A stretch of DNA of 23,448 bases from Alphaproteobacteria bacterium (GTDB taxonomy: Bacteria; Pseudomonadota; Alphaproteobacteria; GCA-2731375). Below the pieces are notes generated by a model, which was not told the DNA's origin, did not search any database, and saw only the letters and a list, made by a program, of their open reading frames with translations. A program made the position numbers and the translations under genes. Below, piece after piece: positions 15,907 through 23,448 of the stretch (the first letter of the stretch is position 1; every line of letters begins with the position of its first letter). The stretch is taken from contig JASLMY010000049.1 of assembly GCA_030746295.1 (NCBI GenBank), forward strand, positions 1 to 23,448, in the 5' to 3' direction.

Positions 15907-17127
15907 ATGGCGAACGCCGCCGAGCGCAAGCGCTACTTGGCGACAATGGGCGTGATCGGCGGCGGTCACGCCTTCAGCCATTTCTACCTCTTGGTGCTGC
16001 CGCCGCTCTTCCCGCTGTTGAAGCAGGAATTCGACGTCAGCTATGCGGCCCTCGGCCTCCTCATCAGCCTGATCAACGTGGTCACCGGCTTCGCCCAGGT
16101 GCCGGCGGGATTCTTGATCGACCGGCTGGGCGCGCGAGCCCTGCTGATGGGCGGCCTGGCGCTGATGGGAATCGCCGTGGCGGCAATCGGCTTGGCGCCG
16201 AGCTACGAAGTGATATTGGTCCTGGTCTTGGCTGCCGGGCTCGGCAATGCGGTGATCCACCCGGCCGACTATGCGATCCTCAACCGCACCGTGGCGCCCG
16301 AGCGCATCGGCCGGGCCTTCGCGCTGCACACCTTCTCCGGCAACCTCGGCTTCGTCGCGGCGCCGACGGTGATGATCTTCCTCTCTTCATGGCTCGGCTG
16401 GCGGCCAGCACTGATGATCGCCGGCCTGGCCGTGCTGGCGGTGATCGTCGCCCTCTGGCGCGGACGAGACCTCTTCGCCGAAAGGACCAGCCTGTCCGCC
16501 GGAGGCCCTGGTCCGGCTGCGAGCGCAGACGGGGGCATCCGGCCCCTGCTGACGCCGACGATCCTCGGCATGTTCGCCTTTTTCGTCTGTATCGCCGTGA
16601 TCTCCAGCGGCATCCAGAGCTTCTCGGTGACGGCGCTGGTGCAGCTCCAGGGAATCGGCCTGCCCGCCGCCAACACGGTGCTCTCGACCTTCCTGGTCGC
16701 CTCCGCGCTCGGTATCCTGCTCGGTGGCCCGGTCGCCGATCGGACGCGCCGCCACGGCCTGGTCGCCGTCGGCTGCCTCTTGATTTCCGGCGCCCTGCTG
16801 GCGCTCGTCGGCGGCGTCGGGCTGCCGCTCGCCATGCTCCTGCTCTGTTTCGTTCTCGTCGGCCTGTTGCAAGGCGCGATCCGGCCATCGCGGGACATGA
16901 TGGTGCGGGCCGCGACGCCGAAGGGCGCCGAAGGCCGGATCTTCGCCTTCGTCTCCACCGGCCTCAACGTCGGCGCGGCGATGACGCCGGTGCTCTTCGG
17001 CTATCTGATCGACCTGGGACATGCCGATACGGTCTTCTTCGCTATGGCCTTGGTCCTGGTCCTCGCAGTCGGCACCGTCGTCGGGACGCGGCGTCGCCGC
17101 CAGCCGATGCCGGCGGCTGCCGACTAG
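15907..17127 (+). CDS. MFS transporter
   Basis: This 406-aa inner-membrane protein has the 12-helix layout of the major facilitator superfamily. The loop after helix 2 reads GFLIDRLGARALLMGG, the helix 5 region reads HTFSGNLGFVAAPTVM, and a central cytoplasmic loop near residues 200-215 separates two six-helix halves. The second half contains GGPVADRTRRHGLV, the repeat of the first-half motif. I chose the ATG at 15907, which has GGAGGGGG at 15891-15898; upstream in-frame starts would place this site within the gene. It sits between the broken DUF4392 gene and the URC uracil genes, 113 bp before urc1. A role in pyrimidine or breakdown-product transport is possible but is not shown by the sequence. 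Confidence 0.87.
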   Translation: MANAAERKRYLATMGVIGGGHAFSHFYLLVLPPLFPLLKQEFDVSYAALGLLISLINVVTGFAQVPAGFLIDRLGARALLMGGLALMGIAVAAIGLAPSYEVILVLVLAAGLGNAVIHPADYAILNRTVAPERIGRAFALHTFSGNLGFVAAPTVMIFLSSWLGWRPALMIAGLAVLAVIVALWRGRDLFAERTSLSAGGPGPAASADGGIRPLLTPTILGMFAFFVCIAVISSGIQSFSVTALVQLQGIGLPAANTVLSTFLVASALGILLGGPVADRTRRHGLVAVGCLLISGALLALVGGVGLPLAMLLLCFVLVGLLQGAIRPSRDMMVRAATPKGAEGRIFAFVSTGLNVGAAMTPVLFGYLIDLGHADTVFFAMALVLVLAVGTVVGTRRRRQPMPAAAD

Positions 17128-17240
17128 CTCCCTCCGGGCGCTCGGCTCCGCCGATTCCCTCTCTAGAAGTTATTGATTCGGCAACCTGTTTCGGTCATTC
17201 TGGTCGTTTTCCCGAAGCCGAGGATCGGAAAGGGAACACC
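17128..17240 (+). promoter_or_regulatory. Leader region of the URC uracil operon
   Basis: This 113-bp gap precedes urc1. Its middle part (about 17160-17215) is clearly AT-richer than the neighbouring genes, as expected for a promoter, and a purine-rich GGAAAGGGAA at 17227-17236 precedes the ATG at 17241. I could not fix -35/-10 boxes or an operator with confidence. Confidence 0.4.
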
Positions 17241-18488
17241 ATGTCGACGAACGGCCACATCGTCTTGACCTCGCACCGCCGCCGCGGCGCGAACGGCATT
17301 GCGCCGCTCGCCTGGGGGGCGGCGACCGCGAAGGCGCGGGGCCCGCTAATCGCCACCCTGACCCATGCCGACCAACGCAACGCCATCGGCACCCATGGTG
17401 GCGCCTACTCGCTCTATCGGGCGCTGGCGGTCTCCTCGGGCGAGCTCGACCCCTTCCACGTCCCCGATCTGACCGACACCCACCCGGCAGCGGCAATCGG
17501 CCCGCATCCGCAGTGGTCCGCGGTCGACGGAATCGTCTCCCTCGACCCTTGGGGCCATCTCGTCTCGGAGGTTTTCGCGCAGGAACTCAGCGACGGCATG
17601 GACATCCGGCCGACCATCGCGGTCACCCAGGCACGGCTGCAGATCCCCGAAATCGGCCGCGCCATGGCGGCCGGCCGCCTCGTGCCCGACGGCAAGGTGC
17701 TGTACGACAGCGGCGAGGTCTTCGTCACAAAATGCGCCGTCGACCCGGTCTGGCACCTGCCCGGCATCGCCCGACGCTTCGGCGTCGCCGAGAGACAGCT
17801 TCGCCAACAACTTTTCGAGCATACCGCCGGCATGTTCCCCGAGCTCGTGACCCGGCCCGATCTCGAGGTCTTCGTGCCGCCGATCGGTGGCCAGACCGCC
17901 TACATCATCGGCGACCCCGACGCCCTAGCCGACCCCGCTCGCCCGCTCGCCTGCCGGGTGCACGACGAATGCAACGGCTCCGACGTCTTCGGCTCGGACA
18001 TCTGCACCTGCCGCCCCTATCTGATGCACGGCATCGAGGCCGGCATCGAAATGGCCCAGGCCGGCGGTGTCGGCCTCGTCGTCTACAACCGCAAGGAAGG
18101 GCGCTCGCTCGGCGAGGTCACCAAGTTCCTGGTCTACAACGCTCGCAAGCGGCAGAACGGCGGCGACACCGCGGCGACTTACTTCGAGCGTACCGAATGC
18201 GTCGCCGGCGTCCAGGACGCCCGCTTCCAGGAGCTGATGCCCGACCTGTTGCATTGGCTCGGCATCGCCCGCATCGACCGCTTCCTCTCGATGAGCGACA
18301 TGAAGCACGACTCGCTGGTCTCGCACGGCATCGAGGTTGGCGAGCGGGTGCCGATCCCAGACGAGCTGGTGCCCGACGATGCCGCAGTCGAGATCGCCGC
18401 GAAGCGGGCGGCCGGCTACTATCACGAGGCACCAGCGCCGAACGGCGACGATCTCACTGAAACGCGAGGTCGCGGGCTCGACGGATGA
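17241..18488 (+). CDS. urc1: URC1-type GTP cyclohydrolase II homologue (uracil catabolism)
   Basis: This 415-aa protein is related to GTP cyclohydrolase II (RibA), but it has a long N-terminal region (about 220 residues) and belongs to the URC1 group required for uracil catabolism in Lachancea kluyveri. The cyclohydrolase domain starts near residue 220 (IGGQTAYIIGD). The zinc ligands C244, C255 and C257 are present in the stretch from HDECNGSDVFG to DICTC. The substrate loop reads RKEGRSLGE at residues 284-292, where RibA has EGRGIGL; this divergence fits a different substrate. Riboflavin synthesis is unlikely, because no rib genes are nearby and the next genes are urc4 and upp. The ATG at 17241 follows GGAAAGGGAA. 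The last 4 bases overlap the urc4 start (ATGA). Confidence 0.88.
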   Translation: MSTNGHIVLTSHRRRGANGIAPLAWGAATAKARGPLIATLTHADQRNAIGTHGGAYSLYRALAVSSGELDPFHVPDLTDTHPAAAIGPHPQWSAVDGIVSLDPWGHLVSEVFAQELSDGMDIRPTIAVTQARLQIPEIGRAMAAGRLVPDGKVLYDSGEVFVTKCAVDPVWHLPGIARRFGVAERQLRQQLFEHTAGMFPELVTRPDLEVFVPPIGGQTAYIIGDPDALADPARPLACRVHDECNGSDVFGSDICTCRPYLMHGIEAGIEMAQAGGVGLVVYNRKEGRSLGEVTKFLVYNARKRQNGGDTAATYFERTECVAGVQDARFQELMPDLLHWLGIARIDRFLSMSDMKHDSLVSHGIEVGERVPIPDELVPDDAAVEIAAKRAAGYYHEAPAPNGDDLTETRGRGLDG

Positions 18489-19723
18489 CGGCGCCCGGCG
18501 ACGGCGGCCCGCTTTCGCAATTGTTGCGGCCAGAAGCGGTCCGCGAACGCGCGGGCGAGCTGCTGGCCCTAGCGCAGGCGGGAGAGACGCAGCACTTCCG
18601 TGTCGCGCCGGAGCGACTGGCGGACGCCGCCGACCTCGTGGCTGAGGTGACGCGGGCCAACTATCCGGACCTCCACGTGCCCCCGCACAGCCGCTGGCGT
18701 CATTTCCGCCTCGGGGCACGCGATCTCTGGTCCGAGGTCGAAGCGAAAACGGGGACCGGCGACGGCGACGCCCGGGCTCGCATTCGCTTCGAGCTCGCCA
18801 TCGTTTCCGTACTCCTGGACGGCGGTGCCGGTGCCGAGTGGCGCTACCTGGACCGAGAGACGGGGACCTGCCTCGCCCGCTCGGAGGGATTGGCGGTGGC
18901 GAGCCTCAGGATGTTCGCGAGCGGAGGCTTTTCCGCTACGCCATCGGCGGCGCCGCTCAGGGCCGACGCGGCGGCTCTGGCGGCGTTGACGGCGGATGCG
19001 CTGGCCTGTCATTTCCAAGTCACGGCCAAGAACCCGCTCCTCGGCCTCGAAGCCCGGGCCCGGCTGTTGCGGGCACTCGGCCGCGAGATCGCCCGCCAAC
19101 CCGATATTTTCGCCGCCGGCGAGGGCTGCCGCCTCGGTGGGCTTTACGATCGTCTGAAGCGGTCGGCCAACGGCACGCTGCCGGCGGCGGAGATCCTGCT
19201 GGCGATCCTCGCGACCTTGAACGGCGTCTGGCCCTCGGGCCTGCGGCTCGATGGCGTGGCCCTTGGCGACGTCGGCCGCCATCGTCTGATTCGGCGCGAC
19301 GACGCGACCGATGGCCTGGTCCCCTTCCACAAGCTCTCACAATGGCTCGCCTATTCGCTGGTCGAGCCGCTTGCCGATGCCGGCGTGCCGGTCACTAGCC
19401 TGGACCAGCTCACCGGACTGCCGGAATATAGAAACGGCGGTCTGTTGATCGACACAGGCGTGTTGGCGCCGCGAGACCAGGACGCCTTCGCACATCGCTA
19501 CGAGCCGACGGACGAGTTGGTCGTCGAATGGCGGGCGCTGACGGTGGCGCTGCTCGACCAAATCGCAGAACTCGTTCGCGTCCGCCTCGGGAGATCGGCA
19601 GAGGCGTTGCCGCTGGCGGCGATCCTGGAGGGCGGCACCTGGGCCGCCGGACGGCGGCTGGCGCGAGCGCGACGCGATGGCCGGCCGCCCTTCGACATCT
19701 CGAGCGACGGCACCATCTTTTGA
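18485..19723 (+). CDS. urc4: URC4/urg3 family protein (DUF1688)
   Basis: This 412-aa protein belongs to DUF1688, the family of yeast Urc4 and Aspergillus urg3, which is needed for the URC uracil degradation pathway. Recognisable conserved blocks are VSVLLDGGAGAEWRY, RSEGLAVASLRMF, FHKLSQWLAYSLVEPL and LTGLPEYRNGGLLIDTGVL. The exact reaction has not been firmly assigned to my knowledge; genetics in yeast place it in the opening or breakdown of uracil-derived ribosylated intermediates. No signal peptide or membrane segment is seen, so it is cytoplasmic. The start overlaps the urc1 stop by 4 bp (ATGA), indicating translational coupling, and upp starts 25 bp after its stop. Confidence 0.92.
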   Translation: MTAPGDGGPLSQLLRPEAVRERAGELLALAQAGETQHFRVAPERLADAADLVAEVTRANYPDLHVPPHSRWRHFRLGARDLWSEVEAKTGTGDGDARARIRFELAIVSVLLDGGAGAEWRYLDRETGTCLARSEGLAVASLRMFASGGFSATPSAAPLRADAAALAALTADALACHFQVTAKNPLLGLEARARLLRALGREIARQPDIFAAGEGCRLGGLYDRLKRSANGTLPAAEILLAILATLNGVWPSGLRLDGVALGDVGRHRLIRRDDATDGLVPFHKLSQWLAYSLVEPLADAGVPVTSLDQLTGLPEYRNGGLLIDTGVLAPRDQDAFAHRYEPTDELVVEWRALTVALLDQIAELVRVRLGRSAEALPLAAILEGGTWAAGRRLARARRDGRPPFDISSDGTIF

Positions 19724-19748
19724 GACAGAGGCAAGGGCGGATTAAACC

Positions 19749-20381
19749 ATGAACCCGAACGTGATCGTCGCCGACCATCCGTTGATCCGGCACAAGCTGA
19801 CCTTGATGCGCACCGTCGAAACCGCGACCGGGCAATTCCGACAGCTCCTGCGCGAGACCAGCCTCCTCCTCGCCTACGAGGTGACCCGCGATTTGGAGTT
19901 GGAGCCGGTGACGATCGAGACGCCGCTGGAATCGATGCAGGCCGAGATGCTTGAAGGCAAGAAGCTCTGCTTCGTCTCCATCCTGCGCGCCGGCAACGGC
20001 CTGCTCGAGGGCATGCTCGACCTGGTGCCGTCGGCCCGTGTCATGCATATCGGCCTCTACCGCGATCCCCAGACCCTGGTTCCAGTCGAATATTACCTGA
20101 AGGCGCCGGAGGACATGGCGAGCCGGGTCGCGATCGTCGTCGACCCGATGCTGGCGACCGGCAATTCGGCCGTCGCGGCGGTCGGCCGCGTCAAGGAAGA
20201 AGGCGCGAGGCGGATCAAGTTCGCCTGCCTGCTGGCGGCACCCGAAGGGATCGAGACCTTTACCACCGCCCACCCCGACGTGCCGTTGATCACCGCCGCC
20301 GTCGACCGCGAATTGAACGAGCACGGCTACATCGTGCCCGGCCTCGGCGACGCCGGCGACCGTATGTACGGCACCAAGTAA
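19749..20381 (+). CDS. upp: Uracil phosphoribosyltransferase
   Basis: This 210-aa enzyme converts uracil and PRPP to UMP. It starts with the typical [17 protein letters not shown] and has [14 protein letters not shown]. The PRPP-binding loop [12 protein letters not shown] starts near residue 130, and the conserved uracil-binding C-terminus [11 protein letters not shown] is intact. Length matches E. coli Upp. Upp is normally a salvage enzyme, but as the third gene of a urc1-urc4-upp operon it probably also feeds the URC degradation pathway, as URC6 does in yeast, where ribosylated uracil is the substrate for ring opening. It is 25 bp downstream of urc4, with a modest purine-rich AAGGGCGG before the ATG, and converges on the chemoreceptor gene. 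Confidence 0.96.
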   Translation: MNPNVIVADHPLIRHKLTLMRTVETATGQFRQLLRETSLLLAYEVTRDLELEPVTIETPLESMQAEMLEGKKLCFVSILRAGNGLLEGMLDLVPSARVMHIGLYRDPQTLVPVEYYLKAPEDMASRVAIVVDPMLATGNSAVAAVGRVKEEGARRIKFACLLAAPEGIETFTTAHPDVPLITAAVDRELNEHGYIVPGLGDAGDRMYGTK

Positions 20382-20391
20382 CCGGATCGAT

Positions 20392-20445
20392 CGCGCCTAT
20401 GCCTCAACATCGCCGGAAACACGGATTGAACGGCGCGCCTATGCC
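20392..20445. repeat. 12-bp direct repeat between upp and the chemoreceptor gene
   Basis: CGCGCCTATGCC occurs at 20392-20403 and again at 20434-20445. The second copy covers the stop codon of the leftward chemoreceptor gene. It may be a trace of a small duplication or chance; no terminator-like hairpin with a T-run was found in this short convergent gap. Confidence 0.7.
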
Positions 20446-22190
20446 GCGCGGATGCCGGTCAAGAACTTCTCGACTTCACCGCGAAGCGCCTCCGACTGCT
20501 GCGCGAGGTCCTTCGCCGCGTCGAGGACCTGGCCAGTCGACTGCTTGGTCTCGGCCGCGGCCTCGCTGACACCGGCTATGTTCACGTTGACCTCCTGGGT
20601 ACCGGAGGCGGCCTCTTGGACGTTGCGGCTGATCTCGCCGGTTGCCGCACCCTGCTCCTCCACCGCAGCGGCGATTCCGCTGGCGATCTGGTTGATCTCT
20701 GCGATCGTCTTGGCGACGTCCTCGATAGCGCCGACGGCCTCGCCGGTGGCGCCCTGGATGCCGGTGATCTGAGCCGCGATTTTCTCGGTCGCCTTGGCGG
20801 TCTGCGTCGCCAAGTTCTTGACCTCGGAGGCGACCACGGCGAAGCCCTTGCCGGCTTCGCCCGCCCGCGCCGCCTCGATCGTCGCATTCAGAGCCAGGAG
20901 ATTGGTCTGGCTGGCGATGTCGTTGATCAGGTCCACCACCTCGCCAATCTGCTGCGAGGCCTCGGCCAGGCCCTGGACCTGACGCGTTGCCGCTTCGGCA
21001 GCACCGACGGCATCTTGGGCGATCTCGGCCGAGCCGGTAACCTGGCCCGAGATCTCTCGGATCGAGGCAGCCAGCTCTTCCGAGGCTGAAGCCACGGTCT
21101 GGACGTTGGCACTGGCCTGCTCGGAAGCGGTGGCGACCGCACCTGTGCGCTCGCCGGCGCGGGCCGCGGTCTCGGCCATTGAACGCGCCGTCGTCTCCAT
21201 CTCGCCGGAGGCGGCGGAGACAAGCTCGACGACGCCCTTGACGCTGGCCTCGAAGCCGTCGGCCAGTTCCATCATAGCGTGGTGCTTTTCCTCCTGACCG
21301 CGCAGCTCTGCCTCGGTCTGCTCGGCCTGCAGCCGCTCCATCTCGATGGCGTTTCGCTTGAAAACGTCGACCGCGCTCGAAATCGCGCCGATCTCGTCGG
21401 ATCGACGCTGGAAGGGGATCTCGATACTGCGGTCGCCCTCGGCGAGATGCCCCATGACGGCAGTGATCCGACCCAACGGCCGAGACACTCGGCGGGCGGC
21501 GAAGACACAGAGGGCGATCAGGATCAAGCCGCCCAGCACCGCCGCGGCGACGATCGTATTGGAGAGTTCCGCGCCCTTGGCGATTTGCGCGTCTATGAAA
21601 GTGGAGACTTCCAGAATGCCTCTGACATCGCCTCGCTTCCAATCGGTCTTGGGCGAGTCGGGATGGGAGTTATGACAGTTGACGCAAGCCTCGGCGACCA
21701 TCCGGTCGGCGACCGCCACGCGGACGTTCTCGCGGCCGTCGAGGATCTCCTGACGAACGAAGACCTCATCCGGGTTCTTCGCGAGATACTGCCACGCCTC
21801 GGTCTGGAAAGCGTCGAGCTGGCGGTCCTTGCGGACCGGAAACGGGAACTGACTGTAGAGGTTGATCCGGGTGTCCTCTTCTTCCAGGAGCCGGCTCATG
21901 TCGTGGATAAAGGTGGCCGGGAGGGGAATCCCGTTGGCCTCGGTCTTATGATTGAAGGACGGCTTCAAGGCCCCGCTCGCCAGCGCCTTCTTGACCACGT
22001 TGCGGGTATAGTAGCCGCGAATGATCTTGAATTGACTAGCGATCTGCCGAGCCGAATGTGTCGCATCCTCGCGAGCGCTGTCGGCGATTCGGTTCGGCAG
22101 CCAAAATGCCAGCGCACCGACACCGATGACCAGGGCAACGGGAACTGGAAGAACCAAGGACCAAACGATGCTGCGAGATAGAACTTTCAT
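20439..22190 (-). CDS. Methyl-accepting chemotaxis protein with heme c-type (DUF3365/Tll0287-like) sensor domain
   Basis: This 583-aa transmembrane chemoreceptor reports to CheA/CheW. Helix 1 lies at about residues 9-30. The periplasmic sensor domain (31-211) resembles the DUF3365/Tll0287-like fold and contains a c-type heme attachment motif CVNCH at 169-173, with H173 as proximal ligand. Helix 2 covers about 212-231 and a HAMP linker follows from 233. The cytoplasmic signalling domain from about 330 has the conserved hairpin tip around [20 protein letters not shown] and ends at the C-terminus. No CheR-tethering pentapeptide is seen. The sensor probably detects redox state, oxygen or NO through heme; this is inference. 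The ATG at 22190 has AGGAGG 11 nt upstream (22202-22207). No che genes are nearby, so it is an orphan receptor that must work with a chemosensory array encoded elsewhere. Confidence 0.93.
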   Translation of the reverse strand: MKVLSRSIVWSLVLPVPVALVIGVGALAFWLPNRIADSAREDATHSARQIASQFKIIRGYYTRNVVKKALASGALKPSFNHKTEANGIPLPATFIHDMSRLLEEEDTRINLYSQFPFPVRKDRQLDAFQTEAWQYLAKNPDEVFVRQEILDGRENVRVAVADRMVAEACVNCHNSHPDSPKTDWKRGDVRGILEVSTFIDAQIAKGAELSNTIVAAAVLGGLILIALCVFAARRVSRPLGRITAVMGHLAEGDRSIEIPFQRRSDEIGAISSAVDVFKRNAIEMERLQAEQTEAELRGQEEKHHAMMELADGFEASVKGVVELVSAASGEMETTARSMAETAARAGERTGAVATASEQASANVQTVASASEELAASIREISGQVTGSAEIAQDAVGAAEAATRQVQGLAEASQQIGEVVDLINDIASQTNLLALNATIEAARAGEAGKGFAVVASEVKNLATQTAKATEKIAAQITGIQGATGEAVGAIEDVAKTIAEINQIASGIAAAVEEQGAATGEISRNVQEAASGTQEVNVNIAGVSEAAAETKQSTGQVLDAAKDLAQQSEALRGEVEKFLTGIRAA

Positions 22191-22540
22191 TGCGGTTCAC
22201 GCCTCCTGACAAAAAGGGACGAGGCCGGCCCAAATGGGCGAAAGTTGAGCGAGCCTCGATCAATGCAAAACAGGAACGGACTCAACGATCATTCCTGAAA
22301 GTACCGAGCAGGTCTTAATGATTGGTTGCAAAACACCAAAGACAACTCACACAATAAAGGCATGCCGTTGCCCTGCGGCCGCACACGGGCATAATCCGTC
22401 AGGGATCGGATTTACCGGACCTAAACTCGGCTGAATCCAAGCCGAGACTAGGGCCTCGCCGCAGAGCTGGTTGCCCGCCTCCCAACGGCTGGCCTAAGCT
22501 TCCATCACCCGGGCCGGACCGATCCATGGAGCGAGACGCG
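22191..22540. other. 350-bp intergenic region between divergent chemoreceptor and CoxM-like genes
   Basis: No convincing gene is seen here. The section 22211-22365 is noticeably AT-rich compared with the flanking genes, as expected for the promoters of the two divergent genes. It contains TTGCAA at 22326-22331 followed by an A-rich stretch, a possible but poor + strand promoter. A 7-bp inverted repeat lies at 22426-22446. The chemoreceptor ribosome binding site is at 22202-22207. Confidence 0.5.
22426..22446. repeat. Inverted repeat, 7-bp arms and 7-nt spacer
   Basis: The arms CTCGGCT (22426-22432) and AGCCGAG (22440-22446) are exactly complementary, separated by GAATCCA. There is no T-run after it, so an intrinsic terminator is unlikely. 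An operator for the downstream molybdenum hydroxylase operon about 95 bp before its start is possible but unproven. Confidence 0.5.
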
Positions 22541-23395
22541 ATGAAGCCCGCGCCCTTTCGATATCTCAGGCCCGAGACGCTGGCCGAGGCGCTGGCGCTG
22601 CTGGCCGAGCACGGCGACGAGGCGCAGGTCCTGGCCGGCGGGCAATCGCTGATGGCGATGGCGAACATGCGGCTGGCCCGGCCCGGGGTCGTGGTCGACA
22701 TCAACCGGCTGCCTGGGCTCGCCGGCATCGAGGTCGATGGCGAGACGGTCCGCATCGGGGCTCTGACCCGCTATCGGGCGCTGGAACGCTCCGCGATCGT
22801 GGCCGAGCAGCTGCCGCTCGTGGCCGCCGCCCTGCCCCATGTCGGCCATGTCGCGATCCGCAATAGGGGCACCATCGGCGGCAGCCTGGCGCTGGCCGAC
22901 CCGGCGGCCGAGCTGCCGGCCTGCGCCGTGGCGCTGGACGCGGAAATCGTCCTCACCAGCCAGGCTGGCGAGCGCGCGGTGCCGGCCCGGGACTTCTTTC
23001 TCGGCCTCTACGAGACCGCACGCCGACCCGACGAGCTGCTGACCGAGATCCGCTTTCCGACGCCCCGCCCGAACCAAGCCGTCGGCTTCGACGAGCTGGC
23101 CCGCCGGCATGGCGACTTCGCCATCGTCGGCCTTGCCGCCAGCGCCGACATCGACGGCGGCCGCTTCTCGAATGCCCGGCTCGTCTTCTTCGGTTCCGAG
23201 AGCCGTCCGACGCATGCGGAGACGGCCGCATCGGCGCTGGACGGGCATAGCTGGGACGAGGCCACGACAGCAGCGGTATCGGCCGCCTTGGCCCGGGATC
23301 TCGATCCGATCGAAAGCCTGGACGGCGGCGCCGACTTCAAGCTGAAGCTGGCGCGTGTCTTGGCGGCACGCGTCTTGGCAAAAGTCGCAGCCTAG
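22541..23395 (+). CDS. FAD-binding (medium) subunit of a xanthine dehydrogenase/CO dehydrogenase-family molybdenum hydroxylase
   Basis: This 284-aa protein is the CoxM/CutM-type FAD subunit that carries electrons from the 2Fe-2S subunit to an acceptor. It shows both flavin-binding loops, AGGQSL at residues 32-37 and TIGGSLALADPAAELP beginning at 111. The N-terminus MKPAPFRYLRPETLAEAL is also typical. The C-terminal CO_deh_flav domain contains the RRHGDFAIVG segment. I chose the ATG at 22541, because it gives the family N-terminus and has GGAGCGAG shortly upstream; an ATG at 22526 would add five residues. The gene order M-S, with the small subunit 9 bp downstream, predicts the large molybdopterin subunit next. 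The substrate cannot be told from this subunit: CO dehydrogenase, aldehyde, nicotinate and purine hydroxylases all share it. Confidence 0.93.
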   Translation: MKPAPFRYLRPETLAEALALLAEHGDEAQVLAGGQSLMAMANMRLARPGVVVDINRLPGLAGIEVDGETVRIGALTRYRALERSAIVAEQLPLVAAALPHVGHVAIRNRGTIGGSLALADPAAELPACAVALDAEIVLTSQAGERAVPARDFFLGLYETARRPDELLTEIRFPTPRPNQAVGFDELARRHGDFAIVGLAASADIDGGRFSNARLVFFGSESRPTHAETAASALDGHSWDEATTAAVSAALARDLDPIESLDGGADFKLKLARVLAARVLAKVAA

Positions 23396-23404
23396 AGAGG
23401 GCGG

Positions 23405-23448
23405 ATGGAAGAGCACCGCGAGATCACCCTCACCGTCAACGGCGCCAC
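23405..23448 (+). CDS. 2Fe-2S (small) subunit of the molybdenum hydroxylase, truncated at window end
   Basis: Only the first 14 codons are present. They read MEEHREITLTVNGA, which matches the opening beta-strand of CoxS/CutS-type ferredoxin-like subunits (usually I-x-x-x-V-N-G). The ATG follows AGAGAGGGCGG closely, a strong ribosome binding site, 9 bp after the FAD subunit stop. The 2Fe-2S cysteines lie beyond the right edge, so the call rests on this short N-terminus and on position. Confidence 0.75.
   Translation, partial: MEEHREITLTVNGA

Noticed and set aside
15336..17240. In-frame upstream extension of urc1, giving a 1050-codon open frame.
   Set aside because: The extension is antigenic-looking Arg-rich translation lying in alternative frames of the DUF4392 and MFS genes, and the family N-terminus begins at 17241 after a ribosome binding site.
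17241..18488. Annotation as RibA for riboflavin synthesis.
   Set aside because: The long N-terminal region, the altered RKEGRSLGE loop and the urc4-upp context fit the URC1 group better.
22426..22446. Inverted repeat as an intrinsic terminator.
   Set aside because: No T-run follows on either strand and it lies between divergent genes, where no terminator is expected.

Overview
The window is a stretch of high-GC (roughly two-thirds G+C by eye), densely packed bacterial chromosome. Gene content and protein style (lar operon, URC-type uracil catabolism genes, CoxM/CoxS-type subunits, heme-binding chemoreceptor) suggest an alphaproteobacterium, perhaps Rhodospirillales-like. That placement is inference from content, not a phylogeny. 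I see no phage, IS, integrase, CRISPR, tRNA or rRNA genes.

Region 1 (84-4096, + strand) is a compact four-gene lar operon in the order larA-larC-larE-larB. It encodes a LarA-family nickel-pincer racemase/epimerase and all three enzymes that make its cofactor. LarB carboxylates and hydrolyses NaAD, LarE adds sulfur, and LarC inserts nickel. All seven LarA active-site residues I checked are present. LarC is one continuous frame, and LarE has the three-cysteine pattern of the iron-sulfur class.

Region 2 (4119-6346) has a stand-alone APS kinase (cysC, - strand) divergent from a phosphomannomutase/phosphoglucomutase, pointing to PAPS and nucleotide-sugar supply.

Region 3 (6374-12616) is a divergent pair of transcription units around a 67-bp gap at 9954-10020. 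Leftward are an acyl-CoA dehydrogenase, an NAD-dependent epimerase/dehydratase-type SDR and a 14-TM DHA2-type MFS transporter. Rightward are a family I CoA-transferase and a Gfo/Idh/MocA oxidoreductase. Together they look like an organic-acid uptake or efflux, activation and oxidation unit with an unknown substrate.

Region 4 (12613-17127) has a short MetE-like methyltransferase homologue (- strand), an EamA/DMT transporter, a D-glutamate cyclase-like (DUF4392) gene that is broken by a frameshift, and an MFS transporter.

Region 5 (17241-20381, + strand) is urc1-urc4-upp, the core of the URC uracil catabolic pathway first described in yeast. It is tightly coupled, with a 4-bp overlap between the first two genes.

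Region 6 (20439-23448) has a methyl-accepting chemotaxis protein whose sensor domain carries a c-type heme motif (- strand), a 350-bp AT-richer intergenic region, and the start of a molybdenum hydroxylase operon (CoxM-like FAD subunit, then the truncated 2Fe-2S subunit). The catalytic large subunit would lie beyond the right edge.
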